DNA from: Porticoccaceae bacterium | Lineage (GTDB): Bacteria; Pseudomonadota; Gammaproteobacteria; Pseudomonadales; Porticoccaceae | DNA length: 64,000 bases | Direction of reading: 5' to 3' | NCBI GenBank assembly: GCA_018069525.1 | Contig: JAGPUQ010000005.1 | Span: 1-64,000, forward strand | Shown: positions 1 to 7,280 of the stretch, piece by piece | Layout of the letters: every line of letters starts with the position of its first letter | How positions within the stretch are numbered: position 1 is the stretch's first letter | The notes under the pieces: generated by a model | Database searches by the model: none | What the model was told of the DNA's origin: nothing | The model's input: the letters and a program-made list of their open reading frames with translations, nothing else | Translations under genes and position numbers: made by a program

Positions 1-375
1 GAGAATAGCTCTGGGAATGCCTCGGAGAACAGCTCTGACAATTTAAATACGAACGAGTCAGATACAAACAGCGGCCAATCTGATTTAGTCAAAGCCGCCA
101 TGGCTCGTTTGCAAAGCACTCAAACCAGCCCCGACCAACAACGTCAAAAACTGGAGCGCGCATTAAGCGCCGCGCAAAGTAAGTTACAGCGCTATGAGGC
201 GCAACTGGCCAACGCGGACAGTACAGACGATCAGCGCACTATCAATAAGCGCACTGCGGATCAAAACAATACGCTACTGGCTAAAATAGAAGGTGCCCGC
301 TTGCAATATCAGGACATCAACGCTCGACTGGACGCTTTATCCGCTCAACAAGGCCCATCTGAGGGCGACGTCTAA
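1..375 (+). CDS. rsxC: RsxC/RnfC C-terminal tail (partial, 5' end outside window)
   Basis: The reading frame is open from base 1 with no start, so this is the 3' end of a longer gene. It encodes a polar, alanine- and glutamine-rich tail with a KAAMARLQ-type segment and a probable coiled coil. Such a tail follows the iron-sulfur domain in proteobacterial RnfC/RsxC, the peripheral NADH/ferredoxin-side subunit of the Rnf/Rsx membrane complex. The stop codon overlaps the ATG of rsxD by one base (TAATG), as expected for translational coupling in the rsxABCDGE operon. The first 40 bases contain a degenerate duplication of a GAGAA(T/C)AGCTCTG unit giving an Asn/Ser-rich stretch. The FMN, NADH and FeS domains lie outside the window. 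The name rests on the tail and on the following rsxDGE order. Confidence 0.85.
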   Translation, partial: ENSSGNASENSSDNLNTNESDTNSGQSDLVKAAMARLQSTQTSPDQQRQKLERALSAAQSKLQRYEAQLANADSTDDQRTINKRTADQNNTLLAKIEGARLQYQDINARLDALSAQQGPSEGDV

Positions 376-1442
376 TGGCTCTGACTCAAGTCACGTCTCC
401 CCACACCAGCGAAGGGGCAAGTACTAGCTGGGTAATGCAGCAATTACTGTTAGCAACGCTACCCGGCATGGCAGCGTTGACCTGGTATTTCGGGTGGGGC
501 ACCTTAATCAATATCACCCTCGCCTGTATCACCGCCATCAGCTGCGAAGCCGTCATTTTAAAATTGCGCAAGCGCCCGGTAATGTTCTACTTGCGAGATT
601 GCAGCGCCTTAGTGACCGCCGTCTTACTCGGCCTCGCACTGCCACCGCTCGCGCCCTGGTGGCTGGTGATTACCGGCACCGCGTTTGCGATGATTATGGC
701 CAAGCACCTCTACGGCGGCCTCGGCTACAACCCTTTTAATCCCGCCATGGTCGGTTACGTGGTGCTACTGATTTCCTTCCCAGTCGCGATGACCATGTGG
801 CCCGCACCTCGGCCTCTGCTGCCAGAAGGTGTCGATGTCCCGAGCTTATGGTCATCGCTACAAATTGTTTTCCCCATGTTGGCCGCCGAACCCATCGACG
901 CCTTTACCATGGCCACACCCCTCGACGTGTTTAAACAAAACACCGGACAGTTAGTCGAACAACTTTATAAAAGCGAAGCACTCTTCGTACACGGCGATTT
1001 GGCGGGCATCGGCTGGGAAACCGTCAACCTGGCTTTTTTAGCCGGTGGCATTTATTTATTGGCGCGACGCATTTTTACCTGGCACGCCCCCGTCGCCATG
1101 CTGAGCACCTTAGCGCTAATGACCTGGTTTTGTTACGACGGCGGCAGCTCCGCCAGCAAGGGACCACTCAGCTTGCACCTGCTCAGCGGGGCTACCATGT
1201 TAGGCGCATTTTTTATTGTTACCGACCCGGTCACCTCCGCCGTCAGTAACAGGGGACGACTTATTTACGGTGGCTTAATCGGGCTACTGGTGTTTGTTAT
1301 TCGCGCCTGGGGTAATTATCCCGACGCCCTCGCCTTCGCGGTGTTGTTGATGAATTTTGCCGCACCCTTTATCGACTACTACACCGTGCCCCGCACCTAC
1401 GGGCACGACCGCGCACGTTCCGCGCTACAGAAAAAGGATTAA
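375..1442 (+). CDS. rsxD: Electron transport complex subunit RsxD/RnfD
   Basis: This is an integral membrane subunit of the Rnf/Rsx complex, which couples electron transfer between ferredoxin and NADH to ion movement or, as Rsx, keeps SoxR reduced. At 355 residues it has the usual length. The N-terminal FFGWGT-like and LYGGLGYNPFNPAM motifs are diagnostic. The ATPLDVFK segment carries Thr181, equivalent to the Thr (E. coli Thr187) that covalently binds FMN. Later come SGATMLGAFF and TDPVTSAVSNRGR. About ten hydrophobic segments are visible. It overlaps rsxC by one base and rsxG follows after 5 bases. Flavinylation would need an ApbE transferase, which is not in this window. Confidence 0.97.
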   Translation: MALTQVTSPHTSEGASTSWVMQQLLLATLPGMAALTWYFGWGTLINITLACITAISCEAVILKLRKRPVMFYLRDCSALVTAVLLGLALPPLAPWWLVITGTAFAMIMAKHLYGGLGYNPFNPAMVGYVVLLISFPVAMTMWPAPRPLLPEGVDVPSLWSSLQIVFPMLAAEPIDAFTMATPLDVFKQNTGQLVEQLYKSEALFVHGDLAGIGWETVNLAFLAGGIYLLARRIFTWHAPVAMLSTLALMTWFCYDGGSSASKGPLSLHLLSGATMLGAFFIVTDPVTSAVSNRGRLIYGGLIGLLVFVIRAWGNYPDALAFAVLLMNFAAPFIDYYTVPRTYGHDRARSALQKKD

Positions 1443-1447
1443 GGGCA

Positions 1448-2176
1448 ATGCTAAGCGCCATCCAGAAAAATAGTTTCACCCTCGCGGTATTTGCGCTGAT
1501 CACCACCGCGCTACTCGGCGGAACCTATTTATCTACCCGCGAAAAAATAGAACACTCCGAACGCGAAGCTGCACAAAAAGCTTTATTTGAAATCATTCCC
1601 GTCGAGCGCCACAACAACGATCTGCTTATCGACACCCTGCCCGTACCGAAATCTTACTGGCCGACATTGGGGCTCAAAGCCGGTGGTGATATTCATATCG
1701 CCCGGCAAGACGGCAAACTCGTCGCAATTATTGTTCCCGCCGTCGCCGCCGATGGTTACAGTGGCGATATTAAATTTATTGTGGGCATTAACGTAGGCGA
1801 AGGTGTCGGCGACAACATGGACAAGAGTATCGACGGCAGCATTGCCGGAGTACGGGTACTAAGCCACGCCGAAACACCGGGGCTGGGCGATAAAGTAGAC
1901 CTCAAAAAACACGACTGGATTTTGAGCTTTAACGGAAAATCTTTGCGCAACCCCAGCCCATCCCGCTGGAATGTTAAAAAAGATAAAGGCGATTTCGATC
2001 AATTCACCGGCGCGACCATCACGCCAAGAGCGATGGTAAAACAGGTATTCCGCACTCTGAATTACTACCGCGATGACGGTAAGCGTTTAATTCAGCAAGC
2101 AGCACTCCCCGCCGAATCCCCCGCCAAACCCCCTGCCCAACTCCCTGCCCAACAAACCCTGGGAAGCCAACCATGA
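1448..2176 (+). CDS. rsxG: Electron transport complex subunit RsxG/RnfG
   Basis: This is the periplasmic FMN-carrying subunit of the Rnf/Rsx complex, anchored by one N-terminal membrane helix (about residues 10-30). The FMN-binding domain ends in [12 protein letters not shown], matching the ApbE flavinylation motif D-x-x-(S/T)-G-A-T; the acceptor is Thr190. The PGLGDK motif typical of the family is present near residue 146. The protein has 242 residues, against roughly 206 in E. coli. The extra length is a C-terminal Pro/Ala/Gln tail ([11 protein letters not shown]) encoded by a degenerate short repeat near 2110-2160, one of many in this window. Its end overlaps the rsxE ATG by 4 bases. Confidence 0.96.
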   Translation: MLSAIQKNSFTLAVFALITTALLGGTYLSTREKIEHSEREAAQKALFEIIPVERHNNDLLIDTLPVPKSYWPTLGLKAGGDIHIARQDGKLVAIIVPAVAADGYSGDIKFIVGINVGEGVGDNMDKSIDGSIAGVRVLSHAETPGLGDKVDLKKHDWILSFNGKSLRNPSPSRWNVKKDKGDFDQFTGATITPRAMVKQVFRTLNYYRDDGKRLIQQAALPAESPAKPPAQLPAQQTLGSQP

Positions 2177-2952
2177 ATGATTCAGCCGTAGATACTATTC
2201 CAGGCACTATTCCAGATGCCGCTCCAGGCACTATTCCCGCACCCGAAATCAACTATCGGGAAATCACCGGTAATGGCCTGTGGAACAACAACCCCGCACT
2301 AGTGCAATTACTCGGCCTGTGCCCCCTGCTGGCAGTCACCGGGTCGGTGGTGAATGCTCTCGGCCTCGGCCTGGCAACTCTGGCGGTATTGATGGGCTCC
2401 AATATCGCGGTTTCGTTAATTCGCGGCGGCGTTACCGATGCGATTCGTATTCCCGCCTTCGTGATGATTATCGCCACCTTCACCACCTGTACCGAACTGT
2501 TGATGAAGGCCTACACCTACGAGCTATTTCAAATTCTCGGAATTTTTATTCCCCTGATCGTCACCAACTGCGCCATCCTCGGGCGCGCAGAAGCCTTCGC
2601 CAGTAAAAACCGCGTATTCCCCGCCGCCATCGACGGTTTGATGATGGGTCTCGGTTTTGGATTAGTGCTGGTGTTGCTGGGTGCCATTCGAGAAATACTC
2701 GGCAGCGGCACCCTGTTTGCCGACATGCAATTACTATTTGGCCCAGTGGCACAAAGCTGGAAGTTACAACTATTCGGCGACAACTACGGCTTTCTAATTT
2801 GGGTACTACCACCCGGAGCTTTTCTAATTACCGGGCTGTTGATTGCGGCAAAAAACGCCATTGATCTGCGTGCCAATGCTCGCCGCGCCGAGCTAAAAGC
2901 CAAACCAGTAAAAGGTGCAAAACGTGTGCGCACCACGGGAGCGGTAAGCTAA
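2173..2952 (+). CDS. rsxE: Electron transport complex subunit RsxE/RnfE
   Basis: This is an integral membrane subunit of the Rnf/Rsx complex that pairs with RsxA to hold an intramembrane [2Fe-2S] cluster. The two expected cysteines are visible: Cys50 in GLCPLLAV and Cys133 in [13 protein letters not shown]. Both are displaced by exactly 25 residues from the usual positions 25 and 108. The shift comes from an N-terminal insert ([19 protein letters not shown]) encoded by a short tandem repeat at 2194-2238; no internal start would restore the normal length. About six membrane helices follow, then a basic tail. In many Gammaproteobacteria rsxE is followed by nth; here the next gene is unrelated and convergent. 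Confidence 0.97.
   Translation: MNDSAVDTIPGTIPDAAPGTIPAPEINYREITGNGLWNNNPALVQLLGLCPLLAVTGSVVNALGLGLATLAVLMGSNIAVSLIRGGVTDAIRIPAFVMIIATFTTCTELLMKAYTYELFQILGIFIPLIVTNCAILGRAEAFASKNRVFPAAIDGLMMGLGFGLVLVLLGAIREILGSGTLFADMQLLFGPVAQSWKLQLFGDNYGFLIWVLPPGAFLITGLLIAAKNAIDLRANARRAELKAKPVKGAKRVRTTGAVS
2194..2238 (+). repeat. Degenerate in-frame repeat (ACTATTCCAGGC-type) in rsxE 5' end
   Basis: ACTATTCCAGGC-like units recur three times and encode [12 protein letters not shown] in the N-terminal extension of RsxE. They account for most of the 25 residues by which this RsxE exceeds its relatives. Confidence 0.75.
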
Positions 2953-2962
2953 ACGTCTACTC

Positions 2963-3018
2963 GACTATTTTAACCGCGCTGCTTTCGCCGGACTATTTTC
3001 GCCGCGCTACTTTCTCCG
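2963..3018. repeat. 28-nt direct repeat x2 between rsxE and the PepSY gene
   Basis: Two adjacent 28-nt copies start with GACTATTTT at 2963 and 2991 and differ at about five positions. The second copy runs into the 3' end of the convergent PepSY gene. No rho-independent terminator is visible between the two convergent genes. Confidence 0.8.
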
Positions 3019-3633
3019 AACTAAGGAAAGAACAAACAAAACAATCCCGGAAACGATGGTGACCACGCCAAGTAGGGCAAAGCCTCTGAGCAGCCAGGAG
3101 TTAAAACCCTCCCGGTCGCCGTAATTCATAATATGTAAACTCCAAAGGAAATCGTAGATTCGCCAGTTGTTGGTGCGCACGGCTTCTACTTTACCGCTGT
3201 TAGCGCCAAGCCAAAGGTTTGCGTGCGCATCGCCTTCCAGCTCGACCTTCCACGCCGGTAACTCACCCCCTCGATACTCGCTACCGGGCTCCACTGCGCT
3301 CACCCAACTTATTGACCGAACCGGCAAGCGCGTACTACTGGATGCAAGTACACGCGCTTCCTGCTCCGTCAGCGGGGCTAACTTCTCCGCTGTTTCCGCG
3401 TTAAACACCAACCATCCCGCTTCGGCTTCAACCATATAGATCGGGGTATTTAAGCGCTGCGCGATCTGCACCTGATCCAGGTTCACCGTTGATAACTCCT
3501 GATGTTGACTCACTAGAGAACTCGGTGAAACCAGCTTCACATGCCCCAGCCGAAAAACTGCGGGCTGCTCAAGCAAATACGAACCACGGATGTCATTTAT
3601 CGGCATCACGGCAAAAAACAAGCCTGACCCCAT
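3007..3633 (-). CDS. PepSY-TM domain membrane protein (5' end uncertain)
   Basis: The product resembles short PepSY-associated membrane proteins: an N-terminal helix, a periplasmic region with two PepSY-like stretches, then RIYDFLWSLHIMNYGDR and a C-terminal helix. The first in-frame ATG (3633) lies inside the first membrane helix. The same frame continues upstream to about 3690 and encodes RKLHRWLGVIAAIQLFIW, the conserved beginning of this family. No ATG, GTG or TTG exists between that segment and the in-frame TGA at 3700-3702; the only candidate is an ATT at 3688-3690 preceded by AAAGAGG. The vapC stop codon overlaps this point, so the original start was probably lost at the vapBC junction. 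Role unknown; such proteins are often linked to metal or redox functions. Confidence 0.75.
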   Translation of the reverse strand: MGSGLFFAVMPINDIRGSYLLEQPAVFRLGHVKLVSPSSLVSQHQELSTVNLDQVQIAQRLNTPIYMVEAEAGWLVFNAETAEKLAPLTEQEARVLASSSTRLPVRSISWVSAVEPGSEYRGGELPAWKVELEGDAHANLWLGANSGKVEAVRTNNWRIYDFLWSLHIMNYGDREGFNSWLLRGFALLGVVTIVSGIVLFVLSLVRRK

Positions 3634-3685
3634 CCAGATAAATAACTGGATTGCCGCGATAACGCCGAGCCAACGATGGAGTTTT

Positions 3686-4078
3686 CTAATAAGCCTCTTT
3701 CAACCCTAAATGTTTCACAAATGGCTTAAAATCCTTATCCGAAAAAAGAAGAGGAAGTTTTTTTTCTATACAAAAAGAAGCAATAATGACATCGGCAGTT
3801 TTACGTACAGTAATGCCTTTCTTCCTCAAAGCTCTAAAATTGTCAGCACTTTTCAAGGCCATTTCGGTACCAAGCATCTCGAAAATGGTCACTCCCTCAA
3901 ATAGTGTTCTGGCGGCTTTGTAGTCTTTATCATGTCTAAATCCCTGCAATACCTCAGTCAATATTAAGTCACCAATGGCCACAGGTTTAAGGCCAAGGGT
4001 ATTGTCCAGGGTGTTCGTCTGTTCGCTATCAACGCCAGTGAAATAATCTATCCATATACTGGAGTCCACCACTATCAC
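3686..4078 (-). CDS. vapC: VapC-like PIN-domain ribonuclease toxin
   Basis: This 130-residue protein has the PIN-domain layout. The first acidic residue is in VVDSSIWIDYF (Asp5), followed by LTEVLQGFR with a conserved Glu near residue 43, KTADVIIASFC with Asp near 97, and LFSDKDFKPF with Asp near 115. Those acidic residues bind the metal for RNA cleavage in VapC toxins. It starts 4 bases inside the end of the upstream antitoxin gene (ATGA overlap), the normal antitoxin-first order. Base composition is more AT-rich than the flanking rsx genes, consistent with acquisition. The RNA target cannot be told from sequence. Confidence 0.92.
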   Translation of the reverse strand: MIVVDSSIWIDYFTGVDSEQTNTLDNTLGLKPVAIGDLILTEVLQGFRHDKDYKAARTLFEGVTIFEMLGTEMALKSADNFRALRKKGITVRKTADVIIASFCIEKKLPLLFSDKDFKPFVKHLGLKEAY

Positions 4079-4269
4079 GAGGCGCTTCTCATATCATCCA
4101 GGTCGCCTGTCCATTCCAACTGACCCCGGAAATTTTTAATATTTTTCTGTTTATTGAGTGTAAGCAAAGTCTTAAGGCCAAGCTCCACCGCGTCTTTCTT
4201 GGTTTTAAGCCCGGTAGCCTTGAGCACGTCATTCATCAACTTGTCGTCGATTTCGATATTAGTTCTCAT
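4075..4269 (-). CDS. vapB: VapB-type antitoxin
   Basis: This is a small antitoxin beginning MRTNIEIDDKLMNDVLKATG, a ribbon-helix-helix DNA-binding start, followed by TKKDAVELGLKTL and a C-terminal tail that should wrap around VapC. An in-frame GTG at 4281 would add four residues. I prefer the ATG at 4269 because a GAGG ribosome site sits about six bases upstream and homologues start with M-R-T-N/T. It is co-transcribed with the overlapping vapC. An inverted repeat just upstream (4300-4327) is the likely autoregulatory operator. Confidence 0.9.
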   Translation of the reverse strand: MRTNIEIDDKLMNDVLKATGLKTKKDAVELGLKTLLTLNKQKNIKNFRGQLEWTGDLDDMRSAS

Positions 4270-4299
4270 GTTTAGCCTCACTATCCATGCATTACCGAA

Positions 4300-4327
4300 T
4301 GTGTATTAATAGTACATTTTATACACA
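4300..4327. promoter_or_regulatory. Inverted repeat, candidate VapB operator
   Basis: TGTGTAT (4300-4306) and ATACACA (4321-4327) form a perfect 7-bp inverted repeat with a 14-nt AT-rich spacer, 31 bases upstream of the vapB ATG. VapBC complexes usually repress their own promoter through such palindromes. Confidence 0.6.
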
Positions 4328-4386
4328 TAGAATGTCAAGTAAGCTGAGTATTAATGGATTCTTCAGGTTTTAGCACTGCTGATGAT

Positions 4387-4421
4387 ATCGGCATTATTAT
4401 TAATCCCATTTCGGGCAGCAA
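4387..4421 (+). pseudogene. Relic of an AcoX-like gene start
   Basis: This stretch matches 30 of 35 bases of the 5' end of the AcoX-like gene at 5598-5632. In frame it reads IGIIINPISGSN, against IGIIVNPMSGRD in the intact gene, and then hits a TAG. No further AcoX-like sequence follows; the 3' end of the convergent dehydrogenase begins within 5 bases. I read it as the truncated remnant of a duplicated or displaced copy. Confidence 0.6.
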
Positions 4422-4425
4422 TTAG

Positions 4426-5388
4426 TTATCCCACTAAATCGCTATTCACACAATTATCCAGCAGCTCTCCCCGCTTAAGCCGCCCAATATTTTCTGCTAC
4501 CTTACGGGCTATGCCGGTAAAACTGAGGTCGGTGGCTCCGCCTATATGGGGAGTGGCGATGACGTTGTACTGTAATAACCGGTCTTTGGGATCAATCGGC
4601 TCCTGCCAAAACACATCGAGTCCGGCCCCGGCTATTTTTTTATCTTTTAATGCGGTCAACAAAGCGTCGTAGTCGATCACTGCACCGCGAGCGACATTAA
4701 TCACAAAGCTGGTGGGTTTGAGGCAGGCGAATTCTTTACTGCCCATTAAGCCGCGAGTTTCGTCGTTAAGCTGCGGGGCTAATAATACGAAATCTGCCTC
4801 ACCGAGCGCCTGGTGCAAGCCCTCTTGAGGGTAATGTCCCTGTATTGGAACCTCGGCTTCTTGCGCGCTGGTTTTGGGGCCGCTTCTGGATACGGCCAGC
4901 ACTTTCATCTCAAAGCCCAATAAACGCTTCGCTATTTCTCGGCCAATACCGCCGTAACCTACTATCACCGCGGTTCGGCCTTTTAATGTCCAGCCTGTGG
5001 CCCCTGCTAACTGCCCCATGCGGATACTTTCCTGCGCTTTAGGAAACTGCCGGGCAAGTGCGAGCATGAATAAAATAGTCAGTTCGGCCACCGATTCGGC
5101 ATTGCCGGTTCCCGCCGCAGGGACATTAGCGACATGGACACCGTTGCGCGTAGCCGCTGCGATATCGACGGCATCCAGGCCCGCTCCAAACTGCTGCACC
5201 AGTTTAAGGTTTGGCAGGGCGAGTTGCGCCGCGCCGAGCGGGCTCAGGGTGGGAATCAACACCTCGGCATCACTGGCTTGTTGCGTTAATTTATCTGGAG
5301 CACATTCCAGCACCTCGTCATCGGGCAGGTGTTTTTGCAAAACCTCGCGGATACGGCGAAAGCCTTCAGAACAAAGATATATTTTCAT
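4426..5388 (-). CDS. D-isomer-specific 2-hydroxyacid dehydrogenase family protein
   Basis: A 320-residue NAD(P)-dependent oxidoreductase of the D-2-hydroxyacid dehydrogenase family. The Rossmann motif GYGGIGREIAKRL lies near residue 145, the catalytic Arg is in NVARGAVIDYDAL, an acidic partner lies in AGLDVFWQEPID, and the catalytic His is in ATPHIGGATD. An N-terminal substrate domain contains GAGLDAVD. Substrate could be glyoxylate, hydroxypyruvate, phosphoglycerate or another 2-oxoacid; sequence alone does not decide. It is transcribed divergently from the AcoX-like gene, and the 200-base gap between them carries repeated GTCTCAT and an inverted repeat, so they may share control. Confidence 0.9.
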   Translation of the reverse strand: MKIYLCSEGFRRIREVLQKHLPDDEVLECAPDKLTQQASDAEVLIPTLSPLGAAQLALPNLKLVQQFGAGLDAVDIAAATRNGVHVANVPAAGTGNAESVAELTILFMLALARQFPKAQESIRMGQLAGATGWTLKGRTAVIVGYGGIGREIAKRLLGFEMKVLAVSRSGPKTSAQEAEVPIQGHYPQEGLHQALGEADFVLLAPQLNDETRGLMGSKEFACLKPTSFVINVARGAVIDYDALLTALKDKKIAGAGLDVFWQEPIDPKDRLLQYNVIATPHIGGATDLSFTGIARKVAENIGRLKRGELLDNCVNSDLVG

Positions 5389-5455
5389 GTCATGCGCTCT
5401 TTTGACGTCTCATTTGAAAACCGTAACATGTCGAAGTCATCGATTACTATAATCC

Positions 5456-5523
5456 TGTATCAGTATGTCTCATGCTTGCTACCCTGTCTCATACTAGCCA
5501 GCTGGTTTTAGACAGCTGATACA
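5456..5523. promoter_or_regulatory. Inverted repeat in the dehydrogenase/acoX divergent intergenic region
   Basis: TGTATCAG (5456-5463) and CTGATACA (5516-5523) are perfect inverted copies. The heptamer GTCTCAT occurs at 5407, 5467 and 5485 in the same gap. This could be a regulator site for the divergent gene pair; no regulator gene is adjacent. Confidence 0.35.
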
Positions 5524-5588
5524 AAACAGGCACCTGCCCTATAATGGGTCATCTCTAATAATTAACTTCAATTTCAGCAGGGCTATCT

Positions 5589-6626
5589 ATGAGTAGTATC
5601 GGCATTATTGTTAACCCCATGTCGGGCCGCGACTGTCGCCGCCTCACCGCACGCGCTGACACCGTCAGCCACGAAAACAAGCGCAATCAGATTTCTCGTA
5701 TTGTAGTTGGCGCGGTGGCCGCAGGCTGTACCAAAATCATGGTGCCCTGGGAGCCACGCCGCCTGGCGATTGGCGCGGTTGAGCATATGAATATCGGTGC
5801 CGAAATTGAGGAAGTCCGAACGCCAATTACTCACTCGGCCGAGGACACCCGTGCCTGTGTGCTGGAGATGCGTGAACGGGGTTGCGAGTTATTGATCGTA
5901 TTGGGCGGCGACGGCACCAGCCGCATCGTTACCAAAGCCTGGCCAGAAGTGCTGATGATGCCGCTGTCCACCGGCACCAATAATGTATTCCCGCTGTGGA
6001 TAGAACCCACCATTGCGGGCATGGCGGCGGGCCTGGTAGCTAGCGGCCAGGTCACTCGCGAGCAGGCAGCCCAGCAAGCCAAGATGATTGAGGTCAACAT
6101 TGATGGCGAAGAGCCTGACCTGGCGCTAGTCGATGCGCTGTTTCTGCAAGGCGACCGTATCGGCAACCTTGGGCCCTTTGAGCCAGAATTGATGACAACC
6201 ATGCTACTCACCCGAGCGGAACCCGACGCCGTGGGCATGTCGCCGCTGGGCGGCTTACTGTGCCCCTCCGACTTTGAAGATGACTTTGGCGTGCAAGTCG
6301 ATTTTTGCGCTCACAGTGAAGGCGGTAAATTACTGCGTGCACCGGTATCACCGGGTCTGTTTCGCTCTGCCCATATCCGTGGCGCGAAACCTGTCGAACT
6401 AGGTACGCCGGTCACGGTCACCGGGGAAGGCATACTCGCGTTTGACGGCGACCGGGAACGCAAACTGGCTGCAGGCCAAACGGCTACGCTGACAGTGACA
6501 CGCAATGGCCCGCTGGTGATTAATCCCAGCGCTACGCTCAAGGTCGCGGCCAAACAACAATTATTAGTCGGCTTGCCGCACTGGGTTGATCCCTACGATG
6601 GCGGCCTGGGTGGCGGCTGTTGCTAG
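5589..6626 (+). CDS. ATP-NAD kinase-like protein, AcoX family
   Basis: A 345-residue member of the NAD-kinase/diacylglycerol-kinase fold family. GGDGTSR at about residues 106-112 is the nucleotide-binding motif, and LSTGTNNVFP follows near 130. The N-terminal IGIIVNPMSGRD is characteristic of AcoX, found in some acetoin (aco) operons but of uncertain biochemical role. The C-terminus ends in GGLGGGCC. No acetoin dehydrogenase genes lie nearby. A relic of a second AcoX-like start is present at 4387-4421. A ribosome site (CAGGG) precedes the ATG. Confidence 0.85.
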   Translation: MSSIGIIVNPMSGRDCRRLTARADTVSHENKRNQISRIVVGAVAAGCTKIMVPWEPRRLAIGAVEHMNIGAEIEEVRTPITHSAEDTRACVLEMRERGCELLIVLGGDGTSRIVTKAWPEVLMMPLSTGTNNVFPLWIEPTIAGMAAGLVASGQVTREQAAQQAKMIEVNIDGEEPDLALVDALFLQGDRIGNLGPFEPELMTTMLLTRAEPDAVGMSPLGGLLCPSDFEDDFGVQVDFCAHSEGGKLLRAPVSPGLFRSAHIRGAKPVELGTPVTVTGEGILAFDGDRERKLAAGQTATLTVTRNGPLVINPSATLKVAAKQQLLVGLPHWVDPYDGGLGGGCC

Positions 6627-6724
6627 GCCAGTCCGGTGAGGGAAGGTAAGAAAGGAAAGCAGGCTCTGATCAAATCATCTACCCCCTTATCGATAACAAC
6701 TGCCTTTGCCTTTTTTAATGATTT

Positions 6725-6889
6725 ATGAAATGGAAATTGAGTTCGCGATATGGCAAAGGAATCTATCTTGCTGTCGCTGACCCTACTGCCGATGCAGGAA
6801 TTTCCCTGTTATGTGGAATGGTTATTGAAATAATGGTGTGCGACTATGGTGCAGAAGAAACAAGTTCTCTCGTGAACAGGAAAGCTTAA
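6725..6889 (+). CDS. Small ORF (54 aa) coupled to the zinc-ribbon gene
   Basis: An ATG at 6725 opens a 54-codon frame ending in TAA at 6887-6889, whose last base is the first base of the next gene's ATG (TAATG). The product (start MKWKLSSRYGKGIYLAVADP) is not recognised. No clear ribosome site is visible. The coupling is suggestive but the ORF may be chance. Confidence 0.3.
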   Translation: MKWKLSSRYGKGIYLAVADPTADAGISLLCGMVIEIMVCDYGAEETSSLVNRKA

Positions 6890-7173
6890 TGAATTGTCCA
6901 AGCTGTGGGGCCAGAGTAGGCTTTAAGGCGTGCTTAAGTTCCAGTACGCAGGGTTTTATATGCTCTAGCTGTAAGGCCCGCTTAATAGCAAACCAGTTTA
7001 GTCCAATGATTAGATACTTAGTATATCTAGTTATTCTATTGCTCCTTGGGTACTATTTTGGGCAAACCTTTATCGTATTCTTGTTATTTTTTTTGGTCGC
7101 CACATGCTTTGACTTAATGGTTTTTGTTCGGCCAAAAGTTGTAGATGAAACCGATAATAACGAAGATAAATAA
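6889..7173 (+). CDS. Small zinc-ribbon membrane protein
   Basis: This 94-residue protein begins MNCPSCGARVGFKAC and contains a second CSSC pair, giving an N-terminal four-cysteine zinc ribbon, followed by two hydrophobic helices (about residues 43-80) and an acidic tail. An in-frame start at 6838 is possible, but the ATG at 6889 has an AGGAAA ribosome site and starts directly with the zinc ribbon. Codon use is AT-rich compared with the GC-leaning neighbours, and a REP-like hairpin follows, so lateral origin is likely. Function unknown. Confidence 0.75.
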   Translation: MNCPSCGARVGFKACLSSSTQGFICSSCKARLIANQFSPMIRYLVYLVILLLLGYYFGQTFIVFLLFFLVATCFDLMVFVRPKVVDETDNNEDK

Positions 7174-7180
7174 TCAAAAA

Positions 7181-7203
7181 ATCAAGGGGTCAGACTCCTT
7201 GAT
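7181..7203. repeat. REP-like hairpin (ATCAAGG-GGTCAGACT-CCTTGAT)
   Basis: A perfect 7-bp stem closes a loop containing GGTCAGACT. Elements with an AAGGGGTCAGACTCC core are common dispersed palindromes in Gammaproteobacteria. It lies 8 bases after the zinc-ribbon gene and could also act as a weak terminator. Only one copy was noticed here. Confidence 0.5.
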
Positions 7204-7280
7204 AATTTAGATTGGAAGTAGTTGAAAAAATTTCAATGCTACATAACCCTAACTCAAAATAACAATCACTTAAGAAAACC

